Part shown: in pieces, positions 1 through 10,300 of the stretch
Layout of the letters: the number at the start of each line of letters is the position of its first letter
Position numbering within the stretch: the first letter of the stretch is position 1
Assembly (NCBI GenBank): GCA_900766395.1
Contig: CAAFWB010000003.1
Span: forward strand, 1-45,156
From: Clostridia bacterium
GTDB lineage: Bacteria > Bacillota > Clostridia > Christensenellales > UBA1242
DNA: 45,156 nt
Direction: 5' to 3'
The notes under the pieces: model-generated
What the model saw: only the letters and a program-made list of their open reading frames with translations
What the model was told of the DNA's origin: nothing
Databases searched by the model: none
Position numbers and translations under genes: made by a program

Positions 1-206
1 ACTATGACCTCGCGCGAGTCTTTATGACAAAACAACTTTCAGAAATGCTCAGCGATCAACATCTCAAGCACTTTTTTCCAAAGTTTTCTCAAATCAAACT
101 CGCCTCAGAGCGCGATGTTGTTTTGCTTGTTGGCGAAGAGTTGACTTATTTTCAACTCTCGTTTGTCGAAGGTAAAATCGACAACATCGAAATTTTTGAA
201 AGATAA
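1..206 (+). CDS. C-terminal end of an unidentified protein (5' end outside window)
   Basis: The reading frame is open from the first bases of the window to a TAA at 204-206. The first in-frame ATG at 24 has no Shine-Dalgarno sequence, and the frame upstream of it stays open, so this is more likely the tail of a longer protein than a complete 60-residue gene. The visible part (about 68 residues) is soluble, with no membrane segment or recognisable motif. It precedes the zinc-ribbon gene by 47 bases on the same strand. I do not recognise the family. Confidence 0.5.
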   Translation, partial: YDLARVFMTKQLSEMLSDQHLKHFFPKFSQIKLASERDVVLLVGEELTYFQLSFVEGKIDNIEIFER

Positions 207-253
207 TTTGACAATTTATTAAAAACTGAAGATAATAAAAATGAGGTAAGTTT

Positions 254-436
254 ATGGAAGATAAAAAATTTACATGCTGCGATTGCAAAAAAGAATTTGT
301 TTGGACAGTTGAAAATCAAAAGTTTTTCAAGGACAACAAAATTGACAAAGAACCTGTCCGCTGTCGCGATTGCGCAATAATTTTGAAAGAAAAACGCGAA
401 AAAGAAGTAAAAAATGAAAACAAAAACAAAAAATAA
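254..436 (+). CDS. Small zinc-ribbon protein
   Basis: A 60-residue protein with two CxxC knuckles, CCDC near residue 9 and CRDC near residue 37, separated by a short basic and aromatic stretch (KKEFVWT). This matches the short probable zinc-ribbon family that binds one structural zinc; its molecular role is not established. The tail is very Lys/Glu-rich (KEKREKEVKNENKNKK), which suggests nucleic-acid or ribosome contact, but that is inference. The ATG is preceded by GAGGTAAG at good spacing. The gene converges on the PIN-domain gene, and the two share a terminator that overlaps both stop codons. Confidence 0.75.
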   Translation: MEDKKFTCCDCKKEFVWTVENQKFFKDNKIDKEPVRCRDCAIILKEKREKEVKNENKNKK

Positions 437-454
437 TGGCGTTTGCCATTATTT
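431..454. terminator. Bidirectional terminator between convergent genes
   Basis: A perfect 10-bp inverted repeat, AAATAATGGC (431-440) and GCCATTATTT (445-454), with a GTTT loop and T/A tracts on both sides. It overlaps the stop codons of the zinc-ribbon gene and the PIN gene, so it can serve both strands. Confidence 0.85.
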
Positions 455-1078
455 TTCTTTTTGAATTAATGATTTATATAAACGAGTTTTGGCAAATTGT
501 GTCACTTGCATTGGAACAATTTTTGCACGCTCTTCTTCCATTTCAAAATCATGAACAATTTCACAATTCCTTTGATAAATGAGATATGTTTTTGAAAAAT
601 GTTGATCTGCTGAAATCAATAATCTTCCAGCAACAAAACTTTCAGCCAATATTTTTGAGTCATTAAGCGGATGCTTTGAACCGCCATAATCAACAGTCAC
701 AACTTTTTTGTTGTCAGAAGTAAGATACTTTGTTTGAGCATAATCTCTCATAAAAATTTCGACTCTATCAAACTCTTCTTTTTTTATGTTGAATTTGTGA
801 AGAAATCTCTCAAACTCGTCCTGCTTGCTTTTGTTTGGTCCGTCAACACATTCATCATAGACTGTTGGAAGAATCGACACATCAAAAGCTCCCAATTTGA
901 GACCTTTGAGAATATTGAGATAAATTTGTTGAAGTTTGAAATCTGCTTTGACAATATTTGACAAATCAAAGCCATTCAAACTTTCAAGTTGTTTTCCAGT
1001 TTTCAAGCAATATTCTTCCACTTTTTTGTTTAGTGGAAACAATTTTATGAAAACGCAGGAATCAAATGCCAATTTCAT
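449..1078 (-). CDS. PIN-domain protein (putative ribonuclease)
   Basis: A 209-residue protein with the layout of a PIN nuclease. An N-terminal acidic residue lies in FDSCVFI (Asp6), a central acidic residue in the YDECVD segment (about 113-118), and the C-terminal motif is NDSKILAESF followed by LLISADQHF. PIN domains are Mg2+-dependent RNases built on such acidic residues, often toxins or RNA-processing enzymes; the substrate cannot be told from sequence. The ATG has AAGGATGAAAT upstream. It lies 3 bases behind the 325-residue membrane protein and is probably cotranscribed with it. No small antitoxin-type gene sits next to it, so a classical VapBC pair is not supported. Confidence 0.75.
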   Translation of the reverse strand: MKLAFDSCVFIKLFPLNKKVEEYCLKTGKQLESLNGFDLSNIVKADFKLQQIYLNILKGLKLGAFDVSILPTVYDECVDGPNKSKQDEFERFLHKFNIKKEEFDRVEIFMRDYAQTKYLTSDNKKVVTVDYGGSKHPLNDSKILAESFVAGRLLISADQHFSKTYLIYQRNCEIVHDFEMEEERAKIVPMQVTQFAKTRLYKSLIQKEK

Positions 1079-1081
1079 ATT

Positions 1082-2059
1082 TCATCCTTTTGAAAAAGTA
1101 TTTTCCGCATCAAGATATTCATCATCTGGGAATAAATCTTTGTTTGTGTTGTCATCCTTGGATTTGTCGTTTCGAATTCTGTTTATAACATCATTCAATT
1201 TCGTTAGGTCTTGTTGATTTGAATTTGAATACTCTTGCATCAAACAGCCCTCATCTCCATAAAGCAAGTTCGCAAGTTCTTCTTCAGGTGTTTTTTCAGT
1301 CTTTTCAATTTCACTTTGAAGACCTTTGTAGGTTTTCATCACAATTTCGTCGCCATTTTGATAAAAAACGGGAATCATAAAAGATTTTTCGCCATTTTTT
1401 TCAATATATGTTTGAGTTGAGCCAACAAACACAATTCCCTTTTCTGAAAGATTTTGAGACAAATCTTCAAAAAATTCAGTATTGATTTCAAATCCTTTGA
1501 TGCTCGAATCTTGAAGATGAGCAACAAGCGAACTCACAAAGTCACTGTCAGACCCTTCTTTTTCAATTTCAATTTGAGCAAAATTATTGTTGTAGTCAAC
1601 GCAAAAAACTTTTCCGTTTTGAGGTTTTATCAAAATTTTGAGTTCTGTGTCTTTTGACGAAAAAGCATCACTTCTCATGTTTGTTTCAAAAACGCCCAAA
1701 ATGTCAAAATCACCTTCAATCTCAAATTTCAATTTTTCTTCAACTTGTGGTCGGATCATATCTTTTAAATAAGTATAGGCATAGTTTTTGTTGTATTTGT
1801 CAATTCTGTCTTGTTCTTTTTTGTCATTATCATTTTTTTCGTTTTCAGGAAACAAGTCACCTTTTTGTGGCAATTTGATTTCAGTTGAATCACCACGATT
1901 AATGTAATTATATAATTGAGTTACTACTTCAGGGACAACATAAGCAAGAACGACAACAGACATCATAGACCACGCCACTTTTTGAGTGGTGGTTAGTCTA
2001 TTCTTTTTTGGCTTTTTTGGAAGCATTTTATTAAATTTTTTATAATACTTTTTTGCCAT
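1082..2059 (-). CDS. Membrane-anchored protein of unknown function
   Basis: A 325-residue protein. The ATG at 2059 was chosen over an in-frame TTG at 2104 because it has a GAAGGG-like site, although at short spacing, and the N-terminus then reads as a basic cytoplasmic stretch (MAKKYYKKFNKMLPKKPKK) followed by one membrane segment near residues 30-50 (VAWSMMSVVVLAYVVPEVV). The rest is acidic, charged and mostly hydrophilic, with a Lys/Asp-rich linker after the membrane segment. No family is recognised. It follows the giant MBG gene after a terminator and leads the PIN-domain gene by 3 bases, so it probably forms a separate two-gene unit with it. Confidence 0.7.
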   Translation of the reverse strand: MAKKYYKKFNKMLPKKPKKNRLTTTQKVAWSMMSVVVLAYVVPEVVTQLYNYINRGDSTEIKLPQKGDLFPENEKNDNDKKEQDRIDKYNKNYAYTYLKDMIRPQVEEKLKFEIEGDFDILGVFETNMRSDAFSSKDTELKILIKPQNGKVFCVDYNNNFAQIEIEKEGSDSDFVSSLVAHLQDSSIKGFEINTEFFEDLSQNLSEKGIVFVGSTQTYIEKNGEKSFMIPVFYQNGDEIVMKTYKGLQSEIEKTEKTPEEELANLLYGDEGCLMQEYSNSNQQDLTKLNDVINRIRNDKSKDDNTNKDLFPDDEYLDAENTFSKG

Positions 2060-2111
2060 AATCCCTTCGAATTTTATTTTAGCATAATTAGTTTTTGTTT
2101 GCAATATAAAA

Positions 2112-2133
2112 AATAACTGCCAACGCAGTTATT
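2112..2133. terminator. Terminator at the end of the giant-protein operon
   Basis: AATAACTGC (2112-2120), loop CAAC, GCAGTTATT (2125-2133). On the minus strand the stem is followed by a T-rich run (TTTTTTATATT), and it overlaps the stop codon of the MBG protein. It separates the 13.8-kb operon from the PIN-gene unit. Confidence 0.85.
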
Positions 2134-5100
2134 TTTTTGCTTGTTTCTTTTTCTTGAAGTTTATTACAAACGCACAAAGCACAACGCCCAATATCATTCC
2201 AACGCAAACAGCAACAGCAATATCAATCCAGCTTTCGTTGTCGCATACAATGATGAATTCAGAGAAAGTTGAGGTCGACACAAGAACACTGTCGTCAACC
2301 ACCTTATAAGCAAGTTCAACAAATTCTCCCGATGCATTTTTCCCATAAACATGAATGTTGTTGAAATTGTTTAGGTTTTTCACTCCAATTTTCATATTGA
2401 GTGCCTTGTCCAAAACAAGTGAACCACCGTTTGCATCAAACAAACCAACCTTCAAACTTTGAACGACTTTTTTGCCAGCATATTCTTCACCAATTTGAAG
2501 ATTTCCAACCGAAAGAACAGTTCCATATTTCATTGCGGTTGAGTTATATGTTGAAATCTCAACATTTTGATTTTCGAGTGCCGCATAAGTAATATCTGCA
2601 ACCAAACCAGTTGGAAGAATAAGATTGTAGTTTTCTGCTTTGGCGCCAACAAGTGCAAACCCTTGAATATTAACCGCAATATCATTTCCTGGTTGGCTTG
2701 AGGCAAAAATTGCACAAGTATTTTTGTTATAATCAAGCATGATTTCATTATCAACAAGTCCCGAAACAACAGGGTTTTTTATTTTGCAAATTGCAGTGCC
2801 ATCAAAAGTTTTGTCCAAGACTTCAAGATTTAGTTTGACATCTTTTTTGAGAATCGTAAGTATTGAATTTCGAGTTTGGATTGCATAATTTTGATCAAGG
2901 CTTTCAACGCTCAAAACATAGTCGCCAACATCTTCACTTGACTCTCTCACAACTTCCCATTCGAGTTGATCGCCATCAACTAATTCGCCTTGCAAAATTT
3001 TAAGATTAAACACTGGGTCTGGATTGGAGTAAATTTTTTGATTTGCACCAAGTGTGACGACAAGGTTTCTTGGCAAAATTTCATAATAGGCTTGAATGTA
3101 TTTCACTTTGTAGTTTCTTCCAATATTGATGTTGCATCGAATTGGATATTTTCCAGCATCCTCACCCTCAGCTTTATATAAACCACCAGTTAATGTGTCT
3201 CCCTCAAGAATTTCCCCGTCAATGGTATAATCAAAATCAGCCGTTATTTCTTCACCATAAACAGAAGAAATGTTTTGAGTGGAAACAATAATCTCTCGTT
3301 GATTAATAGAAAGTTCGCTCCCAACATACGTGATTTCGTAGTTAGGGTTTGAAAGAGAAGATAAAAGTGGATATTTGCCAACATTTTCATAAATTTTCAC
3401 ACCAACATTTTCCCTATATATCTCGCCAGAGAGGTCGTGAGGGTCAACAAGTGTGCCATTGGTAATTTCATAAACAAATGATGGGTCGCTCTCGCCATAA
3501 ACTTTTGCTGCGGGAAGAGCAGTAACCTCAATCTTTCTTGGCAAAATTGAAAGCACTCCGCATGTATACTTAAACTTATAATTCTTTGGAGTCGAAAGAG
3601 TCCCAACCTCGATCACATATTCTCCAACATTTTCCCCATAAGTTCTTTTTGCCTTCCCGTTGAGTTTGACATCTTTATCTCCCGACACAATTTCGTATTC
3701 AAACACTGGGTCGCTCTCGCCATAATACTTTGATGCATCATTTATTTTTATTAAAAGCTCTTGCGCATAAATAAATAATTTTCCAGAAACAAATGTCAAA
3801 TTATAGTTTTCTCCGGCGCTCAAAGTCCCTTGAGCAAATACATACTCACCGACATCTTCTCCCGCAACTCTTGAAACATCGCCACTGAGAATGGTTGAAA
3901 GTTCATCTTCAAATTGAAGTGTTCCCAAATAGAGAACAAAATCAGCAACAGGATCTTCTTCTCCATAATATTTGAAAGTATCTTCAACTTTAACCGAAAT
4001 ATCACGTGGAAGAATAACAAGTTCTCCCGAAACAAATGTAATGTTGTAGTGAGGGTCGTCAAGTGATTCATAAGATATCTTATATGTCCCAACATTTTCC
4101 CCTCGTTCTCTTTTGAGTCTTATTGTTGATGACACACCAGAAACAAGATTTGTTTGAGTAAATGAGAAAGTTGGATCATTTTCGCCATAAAACTTTGAAA
4201 GAGAATTTGCCTTTATTTCGACATCGCGTTTTGAAATCGTGAGAATTCCAGTTGATGCAAATTTCATCTCGTAATTGTCGCCAATTGACAACGAACCAAG
4301 CTTGTATGAGTATCGTCCAATCTCCTCGCCGACTTCACGACTAATAGCACCAGTTGACAACTCATCAAAGGTTTGTCCAAATGCAAAATCTTTTTCATTA
4401 TAAACATACTCAATTTCGGGATCAACATCTCCAAATTGCTTTTGAGCGGACACGATTGAAATTTCAATTGTCTTCGCCAAAATTTCAAGATAAACTTCAC
4501 TTGACATACTCAACTCATAATTCGAGTTTTCAAGCCTCATGTTTTGAGGAATGTCATATAAATATTTTCCAACATTTTCGCCTTGAGTCCTTTGAAGCTC
4601 ACCTGCAATTTGTTCGCCATCAACAACTCCTGAAAATTGCAAAACAATTTGCGGGTCAATCTCACCATATATCTTTTGTGTTGAATTTGCTGAAATTTGA
4701 ACATTTTTTGCAAAAATTGATGCAAAAATCAAATTTTCGTCATAAATTAGCAAATAATTTTGAGAATTATCACCAGCAATTTCAATTTTTCTGATTGAAA
4801 TTTTTTTGTTATTTCCAACATTTTTGTCTACAAATGCCAAGTCCGTTTCAAGCTCAACAACATCTTTTTCAAGTGTGTTCAAAAGTGTATGAGAATACTG
4901 AACTTTTGATGTCCCATCATAGGTTTTGTCCTCAACAACAAATTCAACGCGTGCTTGTCTTTTGATGATTTCAAAATTTGCTGGAACAAAATTAATATTG
5001 TAATTTCCGTTGTTTAGCGAACCAACACCAATCTCATAAACGCCAACATTTTCGCCAAACTCTCTTCTTATGTTCCCCATAAGTTCGTCACCCTCAACAA

Positions 5101-7333
5101 GTCCCGAAACCGAGAATCTGAGAATTGGGTCTTCTTCGCCATAAGTTTTTGAGTTTGGAATTGCTTCAACTATTATATCTTTTGGAACAATTTCAATATA
5201 GGCTGATTGCAAATTGATTTCATAGTTTGAATTTTTCAAAGTTCCGATTGCTATTAAGTATTTTCCAACCTGATTTGATGAAATTTGAAGTTTGCCTTCA
5301 AGTTTATCTCCGTCCAATAGTCCAATTGTTTGATAACCAATTTCAATCGCATCTCCATAGCAGAATGTTTGAGCCTCTGTCACAACGGTCAAAGGTCTTG
5401 GAGTTATTGTTCCATAAATCAAAGTATTTTTGTAATCAACATAATAATTTTCTGCGTCAAATCCCACCAAACTTATTTTGTTGATTTTTACTTGTTTGTT
5501 TGTTCCGGCATTTGCGTCCGCAAAATTTGCTTCAAATGTCGCAGAAACTTCATCACCCAAAACAACATTTCTTGCTGTTGCAAAAATTGTGGCATTTGTT
5601 GTTTTGTCATAAACTTTTGAAACAACGCCCACTTCACTCAACTTTATTTCGCGTTTTTGGATAACAAATTTTGCACCAACAAAACTGATTTTGTAGTTTG
5701 GATTTAGTGAAGATAAATTGCCTTCGTTGATTTTATAAGTTCCTGCACTTTCGCCCTCATCTCTTTGAAGTGTTCCCAAAACATTTTCGCCGGAGGCAAG
5801 ACCAGATGAAGAAAATGTCAGTTTCGGATCATTCTCTCCATAAACTTTTGAAAGTGCGTTTGCTCGGATTTCAAGAGGTCTTTTTGAAATCGTGGAAGAG
5901 GTTGAAGGAATGATGTTTTGAAGCGCATAAATTCCTTTGTCATTTCCAGAAAGTGTTGGAATCGATGAAAATTCAATCAACTTTTGCTCTCCAACACTGC
6001 TTGTGGCAAAGTTTGCAACAAGTCCCGAAACTTTGACATCGTGTGAATTTTCAACTCCATCAAGCAAAACATTTTCGATTTCTGCTTTTGTTGTTCCGTC
6101 ATAAATTTTTGACTTGACAACAACTTGCTTGATTTTGATTGTTTTTATGAAAACTGCTTTGATTTTTGAGTCGTTTTCAATTCTAAATGTATATGATTTG
6201 TCTTTTGAAACAATATTCCCATTTTGTTGCCAACCAACAAATTCAAATCCAGAATTTGCCCGAAGTGAAACAGTCGCATAATCTCCAACAAAATATTTTC
6301 CTTCCCCCAAAATTTTTGCAGGGTTTACAAAATCTTTTTCAACACTCAAATTGATTTGAGCAACATTGAGCATGAAAGTGATCTTTTCAGAATAAAGATA
6401 GTCGCCTGATGCAGAACTTTTTCTACATTTTGCACGAACAACAATCTTTGCGCCAGTCGGAGCATCACTATTGACATAGAGATAACTGTCAACAACTTTT
6501 GCATAACTTTGCCCTTCTGTGATTTCATAAGAAATTTTATGAATGTTCTTATAATATTCAAAATATTGAGTGGTTGAACTTTCTGCAACAATAAAGTTTG
6601 TTGCAGAAAGCTTCATGACTTGTCCAGTTTTGAGAGATTGGCTCTCTGTCAAAATTTTACATTCATTCAAATTTGTCGCAAAAAACACTGTTGGTTCAAA
6701 AATACAAAACTTTGCCGCATATGTTCTGTTTGTTTCCTCACGACTTTCAAAAGAATAAACAATTTTTTCTGTATTTGTTGGAAGAGTCACAAGAGAAGTT
6801 TCAATCCAGTCTGGTTCATACACTGATGAATTTGAGGAAACTTTGTCTGATGTGAGTGTCAATGTTTTGTAGACATTTCCGCCTGCGATAATTTCAATTT
6901 TTATATTGACTTTGCTGCGCTCTTCGTTGTTTAACGCCAAAAGACCGCAACTTGCCCTCATCTGCATAAGTCCCGCGGAAATGATTTTTTGCATTTCAGT
7001 GCTTGGGTAAATTTCGCAATATCCTGAACTTTTTGCTTTGGTTAATGATGTATGTTTTCCGGTTATGTAATTATATTTATTAACCGATTCACCATTTTTG
7101 TTGAGATAATTTTTGTCGGAAGCTTTTGCTTGTGCGTTGGTTAGTGTCGTTTCGCCTTTTGAATTGCTGAAAGAACTTGCGGGATTATAGCCAGAATATC
7201 CAGTGAGAACAAACTGTGCTCCGTCTGTCCCCGCAACTTCTGCTTGAACCTCATTAAATTTTGGCAACAAAAGAGTTATGCCGCATGTCAGCATTGTCAT
7301 GAATATTAAGAGCAAGCATAACGATTTTTTCAT
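2129..7333 (-). CDS. Giant MBG/YDG-repeat surface protein with C-terminal membrane anchor
   Basis: A 1734-residue protein starting at the ATG at 7333, which has AGGAGTGTT just upstream; an in-frame extension to 7387 lacks a site. A signal peptide (MKKSLCLLLIFMTMLTCGI...) is followed by an N-terminal region that looks globular and then an InlB-B-like repeat (GFEFVGWQQNG). Next come about 11 MBG-type domains, recognised by variants of the K-x-YGExDP motif, and 4 YDG domains (SKIYDGTTKAEI and relatives). Near the C-terminus is a beta-rich domain and one membrane segment ending in KKKKQAKK. There is no LPXTG motif. MBG and YDG domains are Ig-like modules of surface adhesins. It is the last gene of the ABC transporter operon, 7 bases behind the BIG2 protein, so it is probably the transporter's partner or cargo; that is inference. 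Confidence 0.85.
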   Translation of the reverse strand: MKKSLCLLLIFMTMLTCGITLLLPKFNEVQAEVAGTDGAQFVLTGYSGYNPASSFSNSKGETTLTNAQAKASDKNYLNKNGESVNKYNYITGKHTSLTKAKSSGYCEIYPSTEMQKIISAGLMQMRASCGLLALNNEERSKVNIKIEIIAGGNVYKTLTLTSDKVSSNSSVYEPDWIETSLVTLPTNTEKIVYSFESREETNRTYAAKFCIFEPTVFFATNLNECKILTESQSLKTGQVMKLSATNFIVAESSTTQYFEYYKNIHKISYEITEGQSYAKVVDSYLYVNSDAPTGAKIVVRAKCRKSSASGDYLYSEKITFMLNVAQINLSVEKDFVNPAKILGEGKYFVGDYATVSLRANSGFEFVGWQQNGNIVSKDKSYTFRIENDSKIKAVFIKTIKIKQVVVKSKIYDGTTKAEIENVLLDGVENSHDVKVSGLVANFATSSVGEQKLIEFSSIPTLSGNDKGIYALQNIIPSTSSTISKRPLEIRANALSKVYGENDPKLTFSSSGLASGENVLGTLQRDEGESAGTYKINEGNLSSLNPNYKISFVGAKFVIQKREIKLSEVGVVSKVYDKTTNATIFATARNVVLGDEVSATFEANFADANAGTNKQVKINKISLVGFDAENYYVDYKNTLIYGTITPRPLTVVTEAQTFCYGDAIEIGYQTIGLLDGDKLEGKLQISSNQVGKYLIAIGTLKNSNYEINLQSAYIEIVPKDIIVEAIPNSKTYGEEDPILRFSVSGLVEGDELMGNIRREFGENVGVYEIGVGSLNNGNYNINFVPANFEIIKRQARVEFVVEDKTYDGTSKVQYSHTLLNTLEKDVVELETDLAFVDKNVGNNKKISIRKIEIAGDNSQNYLLIYDENLIFASIFAKNVQISANSTQKIYGEIDPQIVLQFSGVVDGEQIAGELQRTQGENVGKYLYDIPQNMRLENSNYELSMSSEVYLEILAKTIEISIVSAQKQFGDVDPEIEYVYNEKDFAFGQTFDELSTGAISREVGEEIGRYSYKLGSLSIGDNYEMKFASTGILTISKRDVEIKANSLSKFYGENDPTFSFTQTNLVSGVSSTIRLKRERGENVGTYKISYESLDDPHYNITFVSGELVILPRDISVKVEDTFKYYGEEDPVADFVLYLGTLQFEDELSTILSGDVSRVAGEDVGEYVFAQGTLSAGENYNLTFVSGKLFIYAQELLIKINDASKYYGESDPVFEYEIVSGDKDVKLNGKAKRTYGENVGEYVIEVGTLSTPKNYKFKYTCGVLSILPRKIEVTALPAAKVYGESDPSFVYEITNGTLVDPHDLSGEIYRENVGVKIYENVGKYPLLSSLSNPNYEITYVGSELSINQREIIVSTQNISSVYGEEITADFDYTIDGEILEGDTLTGGLYKAEGEDAGKYPIRCNINIGRNYKVKYIQAYYEILPRNLVVTLGANQKIYSNPDPVFNLKILQGELVDGDQLEWEVVRESSEDVGDYVLSVESLDQNYAIQTRNSILTILKKDVKLNLEVLDKTFDGTAICKIKNPVVSGLVDNEIMLDYNKNTCAIFASSQPGNDIAVNIQGFALVGAKAENYNLILPTGLVADITYAALENQNVEISTYNSTAMKYGTVLSVGNLQIGEEYAGKKVVQSLKVGLFDANGGSLVLDKALNMKIGVKNLNNFNNIHVYGKNASGEFVELAYKVVDDSVLVSTSTFSEFIIVCDNESWIDIAVAVCVGMILGVVLCAFVINFKKKKQAKK
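2590..6120 (-). repeat. Tandem MBG/YDG domain array (coding repeat)
   Basis: About 11 units of roughly 75-90 residues begin with variants of SKxYGExDP and contain a conserved GENVGxY core. Four longer YDG-type units (YDGTTKAEI, YDKTTNATI, YDGTSKVQY, FDGTAICKI) are interspersed, two near the start, one in the middle and one at the end. Units are clearly related but diverged, so this is an old array rather than a recent expansion. Confidence 0.8.
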
Positions 7334-7340
7334 AACACTC

Positions 7341-10300
7341 CTATCTTGGTTGCCTAATTTTTTGATAAGCAAGTGGGTCGTCTTCAATTTTTGAATCTGG
7401 CAAAATCTCTGTCTCGCCCGATGGCAAAGAGTATCCTGTCATTTCAAATGCAACTGGCACGCCATAAATCTTGACTGCGCCTTCAACTTTGTATGTGACA
7501 TATTGATAGGTCGAACTCATTTTTGTGATGTCAACATCAAGTTTGCTTGCAAATGTCAAAATTCCGTCATATCCCGCTTTGAAAGCAGTGATGCCTGCCA
7601 TGAAGTAATATTTGCCGTTGTAGTATTTTGTTAATTGTGTTTGTTTTTTGATTATTTCTCGAAGTTGAGTTGTTGCCTCACCAAGTTCGGCAGCAATTGA
7701 TTGACCATTGATTTCGTCAACATCAATCCAGTTCATGATTTTGACATCTCCTTCAAGTCTGAGTTTGCTGTTGTTGTTTCCAGTTTCCCCTTCTTGTTTT
7801 GCATCAAACAAAATTGAACTGAGGTAAGACGATTTGAAAATGCAATCACGAACAGTGACATCTGATGAAATTCCGTCATCATTGACTGAAAGTGTCAGCC
7901 CTCCCGAGAACGAATTTCGAATTATGCAGCCAGCGAATGTCACTTGTGCTCCATATGCACGAGCCGCAAATACGGCGTTTTCAACAATGCAGTTTTTGAT
8001 TAAAACATTTTGTGTCATCTCTTTTGCATTTTTTGGAGTATAAACAAGCAACGCACAGCCTTTGCCTTCGAGTGATGAAAGTGAAGCATTTTCGTCAAAA
8101 GCATTGCCTCTGATTTGCAAGTTGTCAATAACAACATTTGATGCTCGAACTACAAATCTATTATATCCTCTCGCCACTCCATTTTCATCTTTATCTGGGA
8201 AGCTCAAATCAATCAAGTGCCCATTTCCATAGAATGAACGAGATGTCCAGATTCCATCTCTAATATTATAAACTATGTCATTTTGAATTACAATAGGTGC
8301 GCTAATTTTTGCTTTCAAAGCGTATTGCAATTGTTCTTTGTTATAAACATTAACACCATGAACAATTGTGAAAGTATAACTATCTTTGAGGAACAATTCT
8401 TCATTATCAGAAAGCTGGTCCTCAGGTTGAACGGTGACTGTGAGAGTTCCCGCGCCACCAACAAAAGTTAACAATCCATTTTGGTCAATTGTTGCGATTT
8501 TTGTGTCGCTTGATGTCCAAATGAGATTTGCACCAGAATTTATTGGTGTGATTGATTTTATCTTCATTTGATATGTGCTTCCGATTTGGAGTTGTCCGTC
8601 TTTTGTTTCAACAAAGCCATTTCCAAACACACGATATCCACCAATTCCACGCTCATCATCAATCGCGTCAAGTTCAAGTTCAATATCACTGATAATAATT
8701 TTGATTCTAATTGTGATTTCACAATATATTTCTGGGTTCTCAACAACATACGCACGAACAACAACTTTGCCCGCCTCACTTCCGGCAAAGAATTTTCCGG
8801 AAGCGTTGACCATCGCGAGTCTACTATCTGACACAGTGTAGGCAACTGTGAAATCTTGTGCACCATATGGCAAATAGTCAATTCCAAGCTGCATTGAATC
8901 TCTTGCAAAAATTGAATCAGGAACATTTTTGAATGAAATGAATGAAACTTCGTTTGAATATTTGATTATTATTGTCCTTGAAATTTGATTATTGTTTTTG
9001 AGTCTAACAACAATGTTTGCTGTGCCATATTGAGAGAATGTGACATGACCATAAACATTTACAACCGCAATGTCAGAACTAGTCAAAAATTCAACTTCTT
9101 TGTCCCCAGCATCAAGTGGAAGAATAGAATATGTGATGTTGCATTCTGGAGAAGAAATATAGAGCGATGTGTCCGTAACAATTTGATTTGCAAGTCTTTC
9201 GACCACAACTTTGAACGAATTGGTTATGAATGAGCATACGCTGAGTTTGAATGTTGCCTCTCCTCCAGCAGTCGCATGCAAAACACCATTTTCAAAATTC
9301 AAAACTGAAAGCGAATCATGATTTTTGTTTTCAACTTTTTCAATCATTGCAATTTGTTGAACTTCAATGTCTCGTGGCACAAAACTCAAAAGTTTGAATT
9401 CAAAACTTTCTCCTGCCATCATTTTGAGAGTTGACCCAACAAAGCCAGATGTATCAAATTTTGCGTCAATAATTTTTCCGTCTGTAAAATAGAACGAAAT
9501 TGTTTTGGTCGAAACATTGTCAAAGCTGTCATACGCTCTGAATGTGATATCAACTTTCCCACCTTTGAGGAAGTTTATCACGCCGTTTTGAACTTTTGCG
9601 ATTTCTTGATTGCTGCATTCAATTTCAATTTTCTTTATATATGCATCGCTTGGTGTTGGAACAACTTCATATCCAAGAGTTCCTGTTCCCACAACTTTTG
9701 TTCCATACATGTCATCAACTTGTCTTGAAAGTGTGACATCAATGTTTTGAAGAAGTTGCACAACTTCAATTTCAACAAATTTTTCAATCGCCGATCCATT
9801 GGCATTTGTGAATTTGACTTTGAGTTTTGCTTTGCCGCCATAATTTGCCTTTATTCTGCCACCATTTTCAATCAAAACAACTTGTTGGCCTTCGTTTTGC
9901 GGATTGTTTTCAACAACCGAGCATTCAAGTGCTGATTTATCAAAATCAAAGTCGCTTGGTGTATACTTTGAAACAATCAAATTTGTGTACGAATTTTTTA
10001 GAATTGTAATATTTTGCGTGCTGAGTTCAAAATCTGAAAGTGCTCCATTTGTGCTTGAAACAAACACACTTTTTGAAACTTTTCTTTGATTTGCAAAAAT
10101 CTTGACTTCAACTCTGCCCGTTTTTTGGAATGTCAATTTGTTTCCCGAAAGTGTCGCAATGTCAGTTTGGGAAAGCTCATATTCCAAAGTCTTGTTTGTT
10201 GCATCGCTTGGAAGAGCATTTGCAACAATCACAAATTCTGTTTTTGATGTCAAAACATCGTCATTTTCAACATAAATCTGTTCGACATTTTTATTCACAA

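Noticed and set aside
4354..4794. Plus-strand frame of 146 codons inside the MBG gene
   Set aside because: Antisense shadow of a repetitive coding region; His/Gln-rich composition and no ribosome site.
2590..6120. CRISPR-like or short tandem DNA repeat in the MBG gene
   Set aside because: Periodicity is at the protein-domain level with diverged DNA; no identical repeats or spacers.
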